From NCBI RefSeq assembly GCF_009712605.1, contig NZ_WASO01000010.1, positions 1 to 64,000 of the forward strand: a DNA stretch of 64,000 bases, read 5' to 3'. The stretch's first letter is position 1, and each line of letters begins with the position of its first letter. The stretch is from Paludibacter sp. (GTDB lineage Bacteria > Bacteroidota > Bacteroidia > Bacteroidales > Paludibacteraceae). The translations under genes and the position numbers were made by a program. Of this stretch, positions 9,767-18,817 are shown one piece after another. The notes beneath the pieces are model-generated. The model had not been told where the DNA came from. It made no database searches and saw nothing but the letters and a program-made list of their open reading frames with translations.

Positions 9767-10801
9767 TCAAATCGCATCATTGATATTCCAGCCCTGGGCT
9801 TTGATGGGGAATTCCTGACCGTCGCGGGTTATCAAAGCGCAACCCAAGTCTTCCTTGGCAATATATCCGATCACTTTTACCCCTTCGATGGTAACCACGT
9901 CATCGTGCTGAGATGCCGGAACGGTAAACAAGAGTTCATAATCTTCACCTCCGTTCATGGCCGCCGTGGTCAGGTTCATATTGAGTTCTTCGGCCATCAC
10001 TGCTGTCTGATAATCGATCGGCAGGCGGTCTTCATAAATGCGGCATCCTTTTTTGCTTTGGGTACAAATGTGAAGAACATCCGACGACAGCCCGTCCGAA
10101 ATATCGATCATCGACGTTGGTACAATATTTTTAGTGGCAAGAGCTTCTATAATTTCTTTGCGTGCTTCCGGCTTCAATTGCCGTTCGAGCAGATAATCTT
10201 TTCCCTTAAAATCGGGTTGAAAGTCTGCCTGTCCGCTAAAGGCTATTTTTTCGCGTTCGAGGAGTTGCAAGCCCATGTAGGCCGCTCCCAGATCGCCGGT
10301 TACACATATAATGTCATTCTCATTAGCCGTATTTCTGTAAACAACTTTATCGGCAGCTACCTCACCCACACAAGTAACGGAAATGGACAGACCAGTTACC
10401 GATGCCGAGGTATCACCACCGACCAAATCAACACCGTAGCGCTCGCAAGCCAGTTTGATACCTGCATAAAAATCATCGATATCTTCTACCGAAAAACGTT
10501 TGGAAATTCCCATCGAAACCGTAAGTTGCTTTGGAGATCCGTTCATTGCATAAATATCGGAAAAATTAACCACAGCAGCTTTGTATCCCAGGTGCTTTAA
10601 GGGCACGTAAACCAGGTCGAAATGAATTCCCTCGAGCAACAAATCGGTAGTCACCAACACCTTTTTATCAATATACGACAACACTGCGGCATCGTCCCCC
10701 ACCCCTTTTTCGGTCGAAGGATTGGTGTTTTGAAACTGTTTGGTGAGATGATCGATCAATCCGAACTCTCCAAGTGTAGCTATTTCTGTACGTTGAGGCA
10801 T
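9767..10801 (-). CDS. thiL: Thiamine-monophosphate kinase
   Basis: A 344-residue kinase that phosphorylates thiamine monophosphate to the active diphosphate. RTEIATLGEFGLID at the N-terminus, the Mg/ATP block GVGDDAAVL, the VGGDTSAS segment and DISDGLSSDVLHIC are diagnostic of ThiL. I place the start at the ATG at 10801 (MPQRTEI); the in-frame upstream ATG would add nine residues not usual in the family. No other thiamine genes flank it. A promoter lies about 100 bp upstream. Confidence 0.95.
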   Translation of the reverse strand: MPQRTEIATLGEFGLIDHLTKQFQNTNPSTEKGVGDDAAVLSYIDKKVLVTTDLLLEGIHFDLVYVPLKHLGYKAAVVNFSDIYAMNGSPKQLTVSMGISKRFSVEDIDDFYAGIKLACERYGVDLVGGDTSASVTGLSISVTCVGEVAADKVVYRNTANENDIICVTGDLGAAYMGLQLLEREKIAFSGQADFQPDFKGKDYLLERQLKPEARKEIIEALATKNIVPTSMIDISDGLSSDVLHICTQSKKGCRIYEDRLPIDYQTAVMAEELNMNLTTAAMNGGEDYELLFTVPASQHDDVVTIEGVKVIGYIAKEDLGCALITRDGQEFPIKAQGWNINDAI

Positions 10802-10903
10802 ATTTTCAGAACAAAAAGTAAAGGACAATGAATAACGAAAAATGGCTGATAAGGATCATACAAACATGAACTAAGTACATTTTACCGTTTTCAAAAGAGA
10901 GCA

Positions 10904-10934
10904 CAAAGGTACGACAATCCAAGCTGATTAACAA
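10904..10934 (-). promoter_or_regulatory. Promoter of thiL
   Basis: TACCTTTG (10904-10911, minus strand) with TTG at 10932-10934 and a 20-bp spacer. Confidence 0.6.
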
Positions 10935-10989
10935 CAAAAAAGCGCTTTTCGACGGAATCTCCACACCTGCATATTCACCTAAAATACAA

Positions 10990-11030
10990 TAAGAAAAATG
11001 GGTAAAGCGCGGTTGCCTTACCCATTTTCA
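10990..11030 (-). terminator. Terminator after ppnP
   Basis: AATGGGTAA (10997-11005) pairs with TTACCCATT (11018-11026), 9 bp perfect with a 12-nt loop. On the minus strand the stem runs into TTTTTCTTATT. Confidence 0.65.
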
Positions 11031-11051
11031 AATATTTATGCAAATTGACGG

Positions 11052-11333
11052 TTATTTATACAGACACAAATAGGGAGTGTCTTCCGCTGCCTTCACTTTG
11101 AACTTCACATCTTTCGGAACCACGAAAGTTTCGAACTTTTTGTAGGTTTTCCACTCTGTTTCGCCGGGTATTTGAACGGTCAACTGTCCCGAAATAATGG
11201 TCATTAACTCGATAGTTGCCGTGCCGAATTCATATTCGCCAGCCGCCATCACACCAACAGTAGCCTTACCTTCGGCCGAATCCAAAGCAATGGAAACTAC
11301 CGCTCCATCGAAATACTGATTTGTTTTGAACAT
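11052..11333 (-). CDS. ppnP: Pyrimidine/purine nucleoside phosphorylase PpnP
   Basis: A 93-residue small cupin of the PpnP (YaiE, DUF1255) family, which phosphorolyses several nucleosides. NQYFDGAVVSIAL at the N-terminus, the GVMAAGEYEFGT block and the C-terminal PYLCLYK match the family along the whole length. The gene stands alone, with an AT-rich leader upstream and a terminator downstream. Confidence 0.9.
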   Translation of the reverse strand: MFKTNQYFDGAVVSIALDSAEGKATVGVMAAGEYEFGTATIELMTIISGQLTVQIPGETEWKTYKKFETFVVPKDVKFKVKAAEDTPYLCLYK

Positions 11334-11424
11334 AAAATATAGATTTATTTTGATTAAGAATTGACCAAACAGAAATGTTTCACAAAGATAGGCTTAATTA
11401 CAGGAGCTACAGGCTGATTTGTTC

Positions 11425-11462
11425 AAAAAAAGCGCGACTAAGGATAAATCCCGTCGCGCTTT
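11425..11462 (-). terminator. Terminator after uxaA
   Basis: AGCGCGAC (11431-11438) pairs perfectly with GTCGCGCT (11453-11460). On the minus strand it is followed by a run of T residues (11425-11430). Confidence 0.8.
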
Positions 11463-11485
11463 CCCATCATTTATCAAACGAACAC

Positions 11486-12979
11486 TTACAAAGTAACTCC
11501 CGTTTTGAATATAGAGATCTCGCGGAAGTTCTTCTTTTCCGTATTTACCTTCTCGCCGTTGGCCACTTTCAGAATGTATTCAATGAAACGTTCTTTAAGT
11601 TCGTCCATCGACACTCCTTCAAGCAATACCCCTGCATTGAAATCGATCCAGAGAGGTTTGTTTGCTGCCAAAGTTGAGTTGGTAGAAATTTTCATCGTAG
11701 GCACAAAACTGCCAAACGGTGTACCACGACCGGTGGTAAACAACACCATGTGACATCCGGCAGCACCCAAAGCCGTACTGGCCACCAGATCGTTGCCCGG
11801 CGCGCTGAGTAGGTTCAAGCCGTTAGTCTTGATACGATCGCCGTATTTCAGCACGTCGTGCACTACGGCAGCACCACATTTTTGGGTACATCCCAGCGAT
11901 TTTTCTTCCAAAGTAGAGATACCGCCGGCTTTATTTCCCGGAGACGGATTTTCATACACCGGTTGGTTATTCTTGATGAAATATTCTTTGAAATCGTTTA
12001 CCAGATGTACCGTCTTATCAAACAGGTCAGGTGTACCACAACGGTTCATAAGTATGGTTTCGGCGCCGAACATTTCGGGCACTTCGGTCAGCACGCTGGT
12101 ACCGCCCTGAGCCACCAAAAAGTCGGAGAATACACCCAGCAACGGATTGGCTGTGATGCCGGAGAAACCATCGGAGCCACCACACTTTAAGCCCACACGC
12201 AGGCTCGAAAGAGGCACATCCTCACGCACATCTTCGCTCACTTTATCGTAGAGCTGACGCAAGAGTTTCATACCCTCTTCCAGTTCGTCGCCGGCAATTT
12301 TCTGGGTTTCCATAAACAACACACGCTCTGTGTCGTAGTCACCCAAGAATTCACGGAAAGCAGCAGGCTGGTTGTTTTCACAACCCAAACCAACTACCAG
12401 CACGCCACCTGCATTGGGGTGGAGCACCATGTCGCGCAGAATTTTGCGGGTATTTTCGTGGTCGTCGCCCAACTGAGAGCAACCGTAGTTGTGAGGGAAT
12501 GCCACAATAGCATCCACGCCATTGCCGCCGGTTTCGCTACGCAGATCTTCGGCCAACTGGTTGATAATACCATTAACGCAACCCACGGTCGGGATAATCC
12601 AAATTTCGTTACGGATACCCACTTCGCCGTTTTTACGTTTATAGCCCTTGAATGTCAGGTTACGGTTCGGGATATCGAGCTGCACCAGTTTCGGTTGGTA
12701 CTCATAGTCGAGCACACCCTCGAGGTTAGTCTTGATTTTCTTCTCGTTCACCCATTCGCCCGCTTCGATGGCCACAATGGCATGACCGATAGAGTAACCG
12801 TACTTCACGACGTGGTCGTTCACGGCAAAAGAGGTCAACGCCACTTTATGTCCGGCAGGAACCGTTTGCTTCACCGTAATGGTTTGACCATCCACCTGAA
12901 TGGTTTCACCTTCGGGAAGCTCGGCAATTGCCACCGCTACGTTATCGGCAGGATTTATTTTTAAATATTGAGTAGTCAT
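11486..12979 (-). CDS. uxaA: Altronate dehydratase
   Basis: A 497-residue UxaA-family enzyme that dehydrates D-altronate to 2-keto-3-deoxygluconate in galacturonate breakdown. It has the N-terminal SAF-like part (residues about 1-100), a linker, and the large C-terminal domain with GCSQLGDDHE, GLGCENNQ, LKCGGSDGFSGITANP and the GRGTPFGSFVPTMK block. Cysteines in these motifs fit an iron-dependent lyase. It follows uxaB with a 42-bp gap, so the two form an operon under the LacI-type regulator upstream. A good terminator follows. Confidence 0.95.
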   Translation of the reverse strand: MTTQYLKINPADNVAVAIAELPEGETIQVDGQTITVKQTVPAGHKVALTSFAVNDHVVKYGYSIGHAIVAIEAGEWVNEKKIKTNLEGVLDYEYQPKLVQLDIPNRNLTFKGYKRKNGEVGIRNEIWIIPTVGCVNGIINQLAEDLRSETGGNGVDAIVAFPHNYGCSQLGDDHENTRKILRDMVLHPNAGGVLVVGLGCENNQPAAFREFLGDYDTERVLFMETQKIAGDELEEGMKLLRQLYDKVSEDVREDVPLSSLRVGLKCGGSDGFSGITANPLLGVFSDFLVAQGGTSVLTEVPEMFGAETILMNRCGTPDLFDKTVHLVNDFKEYFIKNNQPVYENPSPGNKAGGISTLEEKSLGCTQKCGAAVVHDVLKYGDRIKTNGLNLLSAPGNDLVASTALGAAGCHMVLFTTGRGTPFGSFVPTMKISTNSTLAANKPLWIDFNAGVLLEGVSMDELKERFIEYILKVANGEKVNTEKKNFREISIFKTGVTL

Positions 12980-13021
12980 GAATCACATTGTTTAATCGTG
13001 TAATCGTTGAACGTTGATTTC

Positions 13022-14461
13022 TCAACGAACAATTGTCTTCACGGTAGCCAGCATTCCTTTTTCTTCGATAGAAGCAAGGAACTGTGCTACTTTAGAGGTC
13101 AGACCGGGAACTTTATTGAGGTCTTCGCCCCAGATAAATTCGGCACCCATAACACCTTCAGCTACTTTTTGGATAGAACCGGTAGCCCAGAGATTTTTCA
13201 ACAGATCAACGATAGCTGCGTCATCGTTCGGAACGATTTCAACGTCGCCACGTTTGCCACCTTTATAATAAGCAATGATACCAGCCAAACCAAGAACAAT
13301 ACCTTCAGGCAAAACACCTTTGCGTTCCATATAAATTTTCAAACCGGGCAGATCGCGGGTTTTGAATTTCGGGAATGAGTTCAGCATGATGCTGGTAACG
13401 AAGTGTTTTACAAATGGATTGCGGAAACGATCCAGAACGGCGTTAGCAAATGCTTCGAGTTCTGCCTGAGGCAAATCAAGAGTCGAAAGCAGCTCTTCAA
13501 ACATCACCTTGCGAACGAATTTACCGGTCACTTCATCTTCCACTATTTCGCGAACAGTATCCAAACCAGACAAATAACCTACAGGGGAGAGCACTGTATG
13601 CGGACCGTTCAACAATGTAACTTTACGTTCGTGGTACGGTTTTTCGCTTGGAACGAACAATACGTTCAAACCGGCTTTATCAGCAGGGAATTCGGCAGCA
13701 AGCGATGCAGGCGCTTCGATTACCCATAAATGGAAAATTTCACCTTTCACAACCAACTTATCTTCTACCTGAACTTTTTCCAGAATCTGATCGATGGTGT
13801 CTTTTGGATAACCAGGAACGATACGGTCGACCAAAGTAGGATAAACGCCGCAAGCGGTTTCGAACCAGTTTTTGAAGTCGGCACCCAACTGCCACAGTTC
13901 GATATATTGTTCGATACATTTCTTCAATTCAACGCCGTTGTGGAAAATCAATTCACAAGGCATGATATGAAAACCTTTGTCAGCAGCGCCGTTGAAAGTT
14001 TTAAAGCGGTGATACAACAACTGTGTCAATTTACCTGGGTATGATTTTGCAGGTTTGTCTTCCAGTTTGCAGGAAGAATCGAAAGCGATACCAGCTTCAG
14101 TAGTATTTGAAATAACAAAACGCATTTCGGGGTTTTCCGCCAGTTTCAAATATTCGTCAAACTGAGTGTAAGGATTCAAACCACGAGAAATCACATCGAT
14201 CAGTTGGATGGAATCAACTTCTTTCCCTTCATCCAAACCCTGAAGATTGACATGATACAAACCATCCTGAGCATTGAGCATATCAACCATTCCTTTATCG
14301 ATTGGCTGTACAACCACCACGCTGCTATTAAATCCGGCTTTCTGATTCATGTTGAATACAATCCAATCTACGAAAGCACGCAAGAAATTTCCTTCACCAA
14401 ATTGAATAATGCGTTCAGGATATGTATTTGCCTGAACATTTTGTCTGTTTAGAGTTTTCAT
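13022..14461 (-). CDS. uxaB: Tagaturonate reductase (altronate oxidoreductase)
   Basis: A 479-residue long-chain mannitol-dehydrogenase-type enzyme reducing D-tagaturonate to D-altronate with NADH. The nucleotide-binding motif IIQFGEGNFLRAFVDW is near residues 19-34, and the ISNTTEAGIAF segment, VDRIVPGYPKD and the TLLNGPHTVLSP block with its catalytic K/N-type residues are all present. It is followed by uxaA and preceded by a LacI-family regulator 77 bp away, both on the same strand. An isomerase (uxaC) is not in the window. Confidence 0.93.
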   Translation of the reverse strand: MKTLNRQNVQANTYPERIIQFGEGNFLRAFVDWIVFNMNQKAGFNSSVVVVQPIDKGMVDMLNAQDGLYHVNLQGLDEGKEVDSIQLIDVISRGLNPYTQFDEYLKLAENPEMRFVISNTTEAGIAFDSSCKLEDKPAKSYPGKLTQLLYHRFKTFNGAADKGFHIMPCELIFHNGVELKKCIEQYIELWQLGADFKNWFETACGVYPTLVDRIVPGYPKDTIDQILEKVQVEDKLVVKGEIFHLWVIEAPASLAAEFPADKAGLNVLFVPSEKPYHERKVTLLNGPHTVLSPVGYLSGLDTVREIVEDEVTGKFVRKVMFEELLSTLDLPQAELEAFANAVLDRFRNPFVKHFVTSIMLNSFPKFKTRDLPGLKIYMERKGVLPEGIVLGLAGIIAYYKGGKRGDVEIVPNDDAAIVDLLKNLWATGSIQKVAEGVMGAEFIWGEDLNKVPGLTSKVAQFLASIEEKGMLATVKTIVR

Positions 14462-14538
14462 TTTCTATTTCTTTGAAAGTTTATTGTCAAGCCGACAATA
14501 GTATATTAAGTAACTTTTATTCTTTTATCAGGAAAGCT

Positions 14539-15609
14539 TCAATAGGGTTTGTATTCCGTATAATAATCAGCATTTTCTTTTACCAGCAAATCGACCGGCA
14601 TATAATTCACTTTTTTTACGTCTTTCTTCAGAACGATATTATTGAACAAAGCCTTTATGCCGTTATACGTCTGCATTTCGGGACGTTGTGCGATGATGAT
14701 TGCAATTTTGCCCTGCTTTAGGTAAGATATATTTTTACTCAACGCATCATAACCAAGCAAAGTTACATTCTCAATCTTTTCCCGCTCCAGAAAAGCCGCA
14801 ATGTTGTAGGCCGTAGAATTAAAAATAACAGCAGCTCCAACGTTATTACGTTCATCAAAAGCCTTGCGCATCAACAGTTCGTTCATTTCCGGGTTACCCG
14901 CCTGTAATTCGACATTAACCACCGAACAATCGGGACGGTACTCACTTAAATATGAGAGAAAACCTTCCTGACGTTGTAACGTTTGGTTAGCTCCGATAAA
15001 TCCCTTACGCAAAGTTCTGAATAGTACAATATTTTTACCCTTAGGCAATGAGGCTGTTACGAATTTTGCTCCGATAAACCCACTTTGAAACGAAGGTTGT
15101 CCAAAGTAAGCCAGATAATCGGCTCCTTCGATCTGAGAGTCGACGAAGACAACCGGAATGCCTCTTTTTTTCATTGTCGCACACAACGCCAGACTTTTAT
15201 CGCGCAAAATCGGCGACAGCAATAAACCCTGAAAATCTTCATTTTCAAGAGCATCAATTTCATTGTAAAAAGATTGAGCCTCAAACTGATTGAAATATCT
15301 TTTTTCAACCACCACGTTGAATTTATCCACCTCGGCACTTGCCCTGTCAATACCTTTATCGACAGCCTCCCAATAATCTCCTTCCTGAAAAAAAGGAATC
15401 AGGGATATAATTTTATACGTTTTGCGTGCTGATAAAGAACTTGCAATGAGGTTCGGTTCATAATTCAGTTCTTTAAGAGTTGCTTTGATTTTTTCCTTAC
15501 TTTTTTCCGAAACTTCACCTCTATTATGAAGTACCCGGTCAACGGTTCCGGCAGACACGCCTGCCTTCTTCGCTATATCTTTGATGGTTATCTTTTTGTC
15601 AACACTCAT
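14539..15609 (-). CDS. LacI-family transcriptional regulator, likely hexuronate control
   Basis: A 356-residue regulator with an N-terminal helix-turn-helix at about residues 8-28 (TIKDIAKKAGVSAGTVDRV), a hinge with LSARKTYKI, and a periplasmic-binding-protein-like sensor domain of the ribose-binding type from about residue 65. It is the first gene of a run with uxaB and uxaA, so it probably senses a uronate or intermediate of that pathway; this is inferred from position only. No clear operator palindrome could be fixed in the 77-bp gap to uxaB. Confidence 0.88.
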   Translation of the reverse strand: MSVDKKITIKDIAKKAGVSAGTVDRVLHNRGEVSEKSKEKIKATLKELNYEPNLIASSLSARKTYKIISLIPFFQEGDYWEAVDKGIDRASAEVDKFNVVVEKRYFNQFEAQSFYNEIDALENEDFQGLLLSPILRDKSLALCATMKKRGIPVVFVDSQIEGADYLAYFGQPSFQSGFIGAKFVTASLPKGKNIVLFRTLRKGFIGANQTLQRQEGFLSYLSEYRPDCSVVNVELQAGNPEMNELLMRKAFDERNNVGAAVIFNSTAYNIAAFLEREKIENVTLLGYDALSKNISYLKQGKIAIIIAQRPEMQTYNGIKALFNNIVLKKDVKKVNYMPVDLLVKENADYYTEYKPY

Positions 15610-15702
15610 GGCTCAGGTTAATTTTGAATTTGCGAATGTATACTATTTTCTTTTATTCTGCAATACCGTGTACGAACACGAAGACACAAAAAGAGAAAGG
15701 TA

Positions 15703-15728
15703 CAAATATATAAAAAACTATATATCAA
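15703..15728 (-). promoter_or_regulatory. Putative promoter of the lacI-uxaB-uxaA operon
   Basis: TATATTTG (15703-15710, minus strand) fits the -7 box TAnnTTTG, about 95 bp upstream of the regulator. The nearest TTG (15726-15728) is only 15 bp away, shorter than usual. Confidence 0.4.
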
Positions 15729-15797
15729 CACATAAACAAGACCAATGAACATTAGGACAGACACTTAAACATCCATGTTTTTAGTTTATTTAACACA

Positions 15798-15992
15798 TCA
15801 ATCCTCTCCACCAAGGTTTTTCTTGTATAATTTACGGTCGTACAGTTTTTTGCTTTTATGTATCTTATGTATTGACTTCCAGCCAGCCTGCCCCGTAAGC
15901 TCAATCTCCCTATCCGCTTTCTTCACTGCTTTAACATAGTCCTTTGCCGTAATCCGAAGCTTATTTTTGTTATTTTTTTGCAAGTTTTTCAT
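15798..15992 (-). CDS. Small basic conserved hypothetical protein
   Basis: A 64-residue, very lysine-rich protein with no membrane segment. The core I-T-A-K-D-Y-V-K-A-V-K-K-A-D-R-E-I-E-L and the tail W-K-S-I-H-K-I-H-K-S-K-K-L-Y-D-R-K look like a short protein I have seen repeatedly in Bacteroidales; no function is known to me. The start is the ATG at 15992, the first in frame after a GTG at 16001. It may bind nucleic acid given its charge, but that is a guess. Confidence 0.6.
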   Translation of the reverse strand: MKNLQKNNKNKLRITAKDYVKAVKKADREIELTGQAGWKSIHKIHKSKKLYDRKLYKKNLGGED

Positions 15993-16048
15993 ATGCAACA
16001 CATTCTGTTTTCAATTGACCTACTATCTAACGATAATCAACAGTCACA

Positions 16049-16537
16049 TCACAATGCTTCATTCATCTGTATAAGAGCTACTATTTTTTCAAGAAATTCA
16101 CTATCAACAGCATTAAATGTATCAAGCTGATCGCTATCCACATCGAGCACTGCCCATACCTTTTGTTCATGCAGCAGAGGAACTACAATCTCCGATTTAG
16201 ACAAAGAGCTACATGCTATATGCCCCGGGAATGCTTCAACATCAGGAACAATAAGTGTACGAGCTTCTTTCCAGGCTGTACCACAAACGCCTCTTCCAAA
16301 TGCTATTCGGGTGCAGGCAATCGGTCCCTGAAATGGCCCCAGTACCAGTCGATTTTCGCGGACAATGTAAAATCCCACCCAAAAAAAGCCAAAGACCTCT
16401 TTAATAGCAGCAGCAGCATTAGCCATGTTAGCAATCACATCCGTTTCTCCGCCCAACAAGGATTTCAATTGCACGAGCAACGATTCATACTGACTCAATT
16501 TAGAAACACCCTCTAGTTTTACAATATTCTCAGACAT
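16049..16537 (-). CDS. msrC: Free methionine-(R)-sulfoxide reductase (GAF domain)
   Basis: A 162-residue single GAF-domain enzyme that reduces free methionine-(R)-sulfoxide. Three conserved cysteines are at C75, C85 and C109 within GPIACTRI, GRGVCGTAW and FPGHIACSSLSKSEIVVPL, the pattern of the fRMsr family. I use the ATG at 16537 (MSENIVKLEG); an in-frame upstream start at 16681 would add 48 residues reaching into the divergent promoter region. It is divergent from the LysE-type exporter. Confidence 0.9.
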   Translation of the reverse strand: MSENIVKLEGVSKLSQYESLLVQLKSLLGGETDVIANMANAAAAIKEVFGFFWVGFYIVRENRLVLGPFQGPIACTRIAFGRGVCGTAWKEARTLIVPDVEAFPGHIACSSLSKSEIVVPLLHEQKVWAVLDVDSDQLDTFNAVDSEFLEKIVALIQMNEAL

Positions 16538-16702
16538 ATAACAATTCTCCTCACTTAAAACATTTTGCAAGTTCCACACACCTGAATACAAGCAGGAAAA
16601 TTGCATTTTATCAATAAATTTATTAAACCAATTTACAATTATAAAACGATTGTTTTTAGCCCACCCCACCGAAAATTGCAAAAAATTACCGATATTTGCA
16701 GG

Positions 16703-17341
16703 ATGTTTGATATTATCTGGAAAGGCATAATTATCGGTATTTGCGTATCTGCGCCTATGGGCCCTATAGGTGTATTATGTATTCAACGCACCTTAAATCG
16801 AGGCAAATACTATGGCATCGCTACCGGTTTAGGAGCAACTGCCTCTGACTTGCTTTATGCTATTGTAACCGGATATGGTATGAGTTTTGTGGTTGATTTT
16901 CTGCAATTACACAAATTTGCTATTCAAATTGCAGGAAGTATACTTGTGCTCGCCTTCGGATTTTATCTTTCCAGGAGCAATCCTGTCCGTCAGCTCTCAA
17001 AAACATCAGAAGCCAAAGAGAGCTATATGCAGGATTTCGTTACTTCGTTTGCTCTGACGGTAACCAACCCCGTGATTATCTTCTTATTTATGGCTCTTTA
17101 TGCCCGTTTCAGCTTCATTGCGGCATCCACTCAATTCGGACAAGCTGTAATCGGATTTTCGAGCATTCTTGTCGGAGCCTGCATCTGGTGGTTTTTCCTT
17201 ACCAGCATCGTCAATGTATTCCGCAACAAATTCAATGTCAGAGGATTGAGATGGGTAAACATTATCACCGGCAGCATCATCATGATCATCGCGGTCATTG
17301 GTGTTATAATGACACTTGCCGGCGACGAATTTATCCACTAA
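16703..17341 (+). CDS. LysE-family amino acid/metabolite exporter
   Basis: A 212-residue inner-membrane protein with about six hydrophobic segments. It has the LysE/RhtB signature near the N-terminus (SAPMGPIGVLCIQRTLNRG, about residues 14-32) and the TNPVIIFLFMALYA segment in the middle. Substrate cannot be read from the sequence. The start ATG at 16703 is preferred over an upstream codon at 16601, which overlaps the divergent gene. The stop is 2 bp from the convergent kdsA stop. Confidence 0.85.
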   Translation: MFDIIWKGIIIGICVSAPMGPIGVLCIQRTLNRGKYYGIATGLGATASDLLYAIVTGYGMSFVVDFLQLHKFAIQIAGSILVLAFGFYLSRSNPVRQLSKTSEAKESYMQDFVTSFALTVTNPVIIFLFMALYARFSFIAASTQFGQAVIGFSSILVGACIWWFFLTSIVNVFRNKFNVRGLRWVNIITGSIIMIIAVIGVIMTLAGDEFIH

Positions 17342-17343
17342 AA

Positions 17344-18147
17344 TCAGAGCACCTGCCTGATAGCAACCAGTTTTTCAAGCAATCCTTCCAGTCTGTCCAG
17401 TTGCAGCATATTCGCGCCATCCGATTTTGCGTTCCATGGTTCGGGATGCGTTTCAATAAACAAACCATCCACTCCAACCGCCACTCCAGCCTTGGCCATC
17501 GTTTCTATCATTTCAGGCTGACCGCCGGTAACACCGGACGACTGATTGGGTTGTTGCAATGAATGGGTAATATCCAGAATAACAGGAAAACCCGTTTTCT
17601 GCATTACCGGAATAGAACGAAAATCGACAACCAAATCCTGATATCCGAAGGTCGTTCCCCTTTCCGTCAGCATCACTTTATCGTTACCGGAATCGATCAC
17701 CTTTTGTGCTGCAAATTGCATAGCATCAGGCGAAAGAAACTGTCCTTTTTTAATATTGATCCATTTCTGAGTTTTAGCAGCGGCAGCAAGCAATTCGGTC
17801 TGGCGACAAAGAAATGCCGGAATTTGCAGTACATCAGCATATTCAGCAGCCAATATGGCCTCTTGTTCGGTATGAATATCCGTCACCACCGGAATATCGA
17901 ATTCACGTCCTACTTTTTGAAGTATTTTCAGCGCTTTTTCATCACCGATACCGGTAAATGAATCTATTCGTGAGCGGTTTGCCTTTCTGTAAGAACCCTT
18001 AAAAACGTACGGAATTCGGAGCCGGTCGCAAATAGTCACAATCCGCTCGGCAATAGACAAAGCCATCTCTTCACCTTCAATAACACAAGGGCCGGCCAAC
18101 AGGAAAAAATTTCCCGAATCATAATTTTTTAGACGTGGAATATTCAT
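17344..18147 (-). CDS. kdsA: 3-deoxy-8-phosphooctulonate synthase (Kdo-8-P synthase)
   Basis: A 267-residue aldolase condensing phosphoenolpyruvate and arabinose-5-phosphate to Kdo-8-phosphate for the lipopolysaccharide core. LLAGPCVIEGEEMA at the N-terminus, YVFKGSYRKANRSRI, IPVVTDIHTEQEA, the LCRQTELL block and VGVDGLFIETHPEP are all present. The start is the second Met (18147), which fits the family better than 18156. A GtrA-type gene lies directly upstream on the same strand. Confidence 0.95.
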   Translation of the reverse strand: MNIPRLKNYDSGNFFLLAGPCVIEGEEMALSIAERIVTICDRLRIPYVFKGSYRKANRSRIDSFTGIGDEKALKILQKVGREFDIPVVTDIHTEQEAILAAEYADVLQIPAFLCRQTELLAAAAKTQKWINIKKGQFLSPDAMQFAAQKVIDSGNDKVMLTERGTTFGYQDLVVDFRSIPVMQKTGFPVILDITHSLQQPNQSSGVTGGQPEMIETMAKAGVAVGVDGLFIETHPEPWNAKSDGANMLQLDRLEGLLEKLVAIRQVL

Positions 18148-18170
18148 GATAATCAATCAATAAAGAGGAC

Positions 18171-18668
18171 TCACAATCGTTTCGAGAATGTAAAATAATG
18201 CTGCAAAAAATAACTTAACACAGCACAGAAAATAGATATAATCACATTAGATGGAGAGGGATACAACCCCAAAACCTCCACCAAAAGCTTTAACCCAAGA
18301 TAATTGATAAGGATATTGGCTCCGGTAACCATGCCATAGCGCACCAACTGAACTCGCCCACGCAGGGCTGATCCCTGAAAACTGACATATTTTCCAAGCA
18401 AAAACCCGGATGCAAATGTAATTGGGAAAGTAAACACAAAAGCTGCTATGTGAGGCGTCATAGCCAAATACCTCAAATAAACGACCTCCTTTTCAAAAAC
18501 AAAATTATAGAGAACAAAATACAACACCCACCCAAAAACAAGATTAGCCGAGCCGCTAAAAGCATACCGAAAAAGTGATTGAGGGATTATACTCCGAATA
18601 GGTTTTATATAAAAGAAGTCAATAAAGTGAATGATATACTTACGAAGCGTTATGGCTATTTTCCTCAT
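18171..18668 (-). CDS. GtrA-like membrane protein
   Basis: A 165-residue protein with four predicted membrane helices from about residue 30. The pattern RYAFSGSANLVFGWVLYF near the first helix and a C-terminal FLQHYFTFSKR tail fits the GtrA family, which helps move lipid-linked sugars across the membrane during surface polysaccharide modification. It lies 23 bp upstream of kdsA on the same strand, which suits an envelope-sugar role. The N-terminal 25 residues are basic and extend beyond the core domain. Confidence 0.85.
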   Translation of the reverse strand: MRKIAITLRKYIIHFIDFFYIKPIRSIIPQSLFRYAFSGSANLVFGWVLYFVLYNFVFEKEVVYLRYLAMTPHIAAFVFTFPITFASGFLLGKYVSFQGSALRGRVQLVRYGMVTGANILINYLGLKLLVEVLGLYPSPSNVIISIFCAVLSYFLQHYFTFSKRL

Positions 18669-18733
18669 CTCTAAACTTTTGATTGTCGTTTTGCTTTTTT
18701 AGCACAACTTTAGGTTATCTAATCATTTATGGG

Positions 18734-18741
18734 TAAATTTG
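18734..18741 (+). promoter_or_regulatory. Putative -7 box for rsmA
   Basis: TAAATTTG matches TAnnTTTG, 77 bp upstream of rsmA. No TTG is seen at the expected -33 position, so support is limited. Confidence 0.35.
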
Positions 18742-18817
18742 CATACCAGAAACAGTGTACAAATATACGCTTTTCTGCCGGTTTTAGTCTAATTTATTAA
18801 CACGGAGCAGCCTCCTC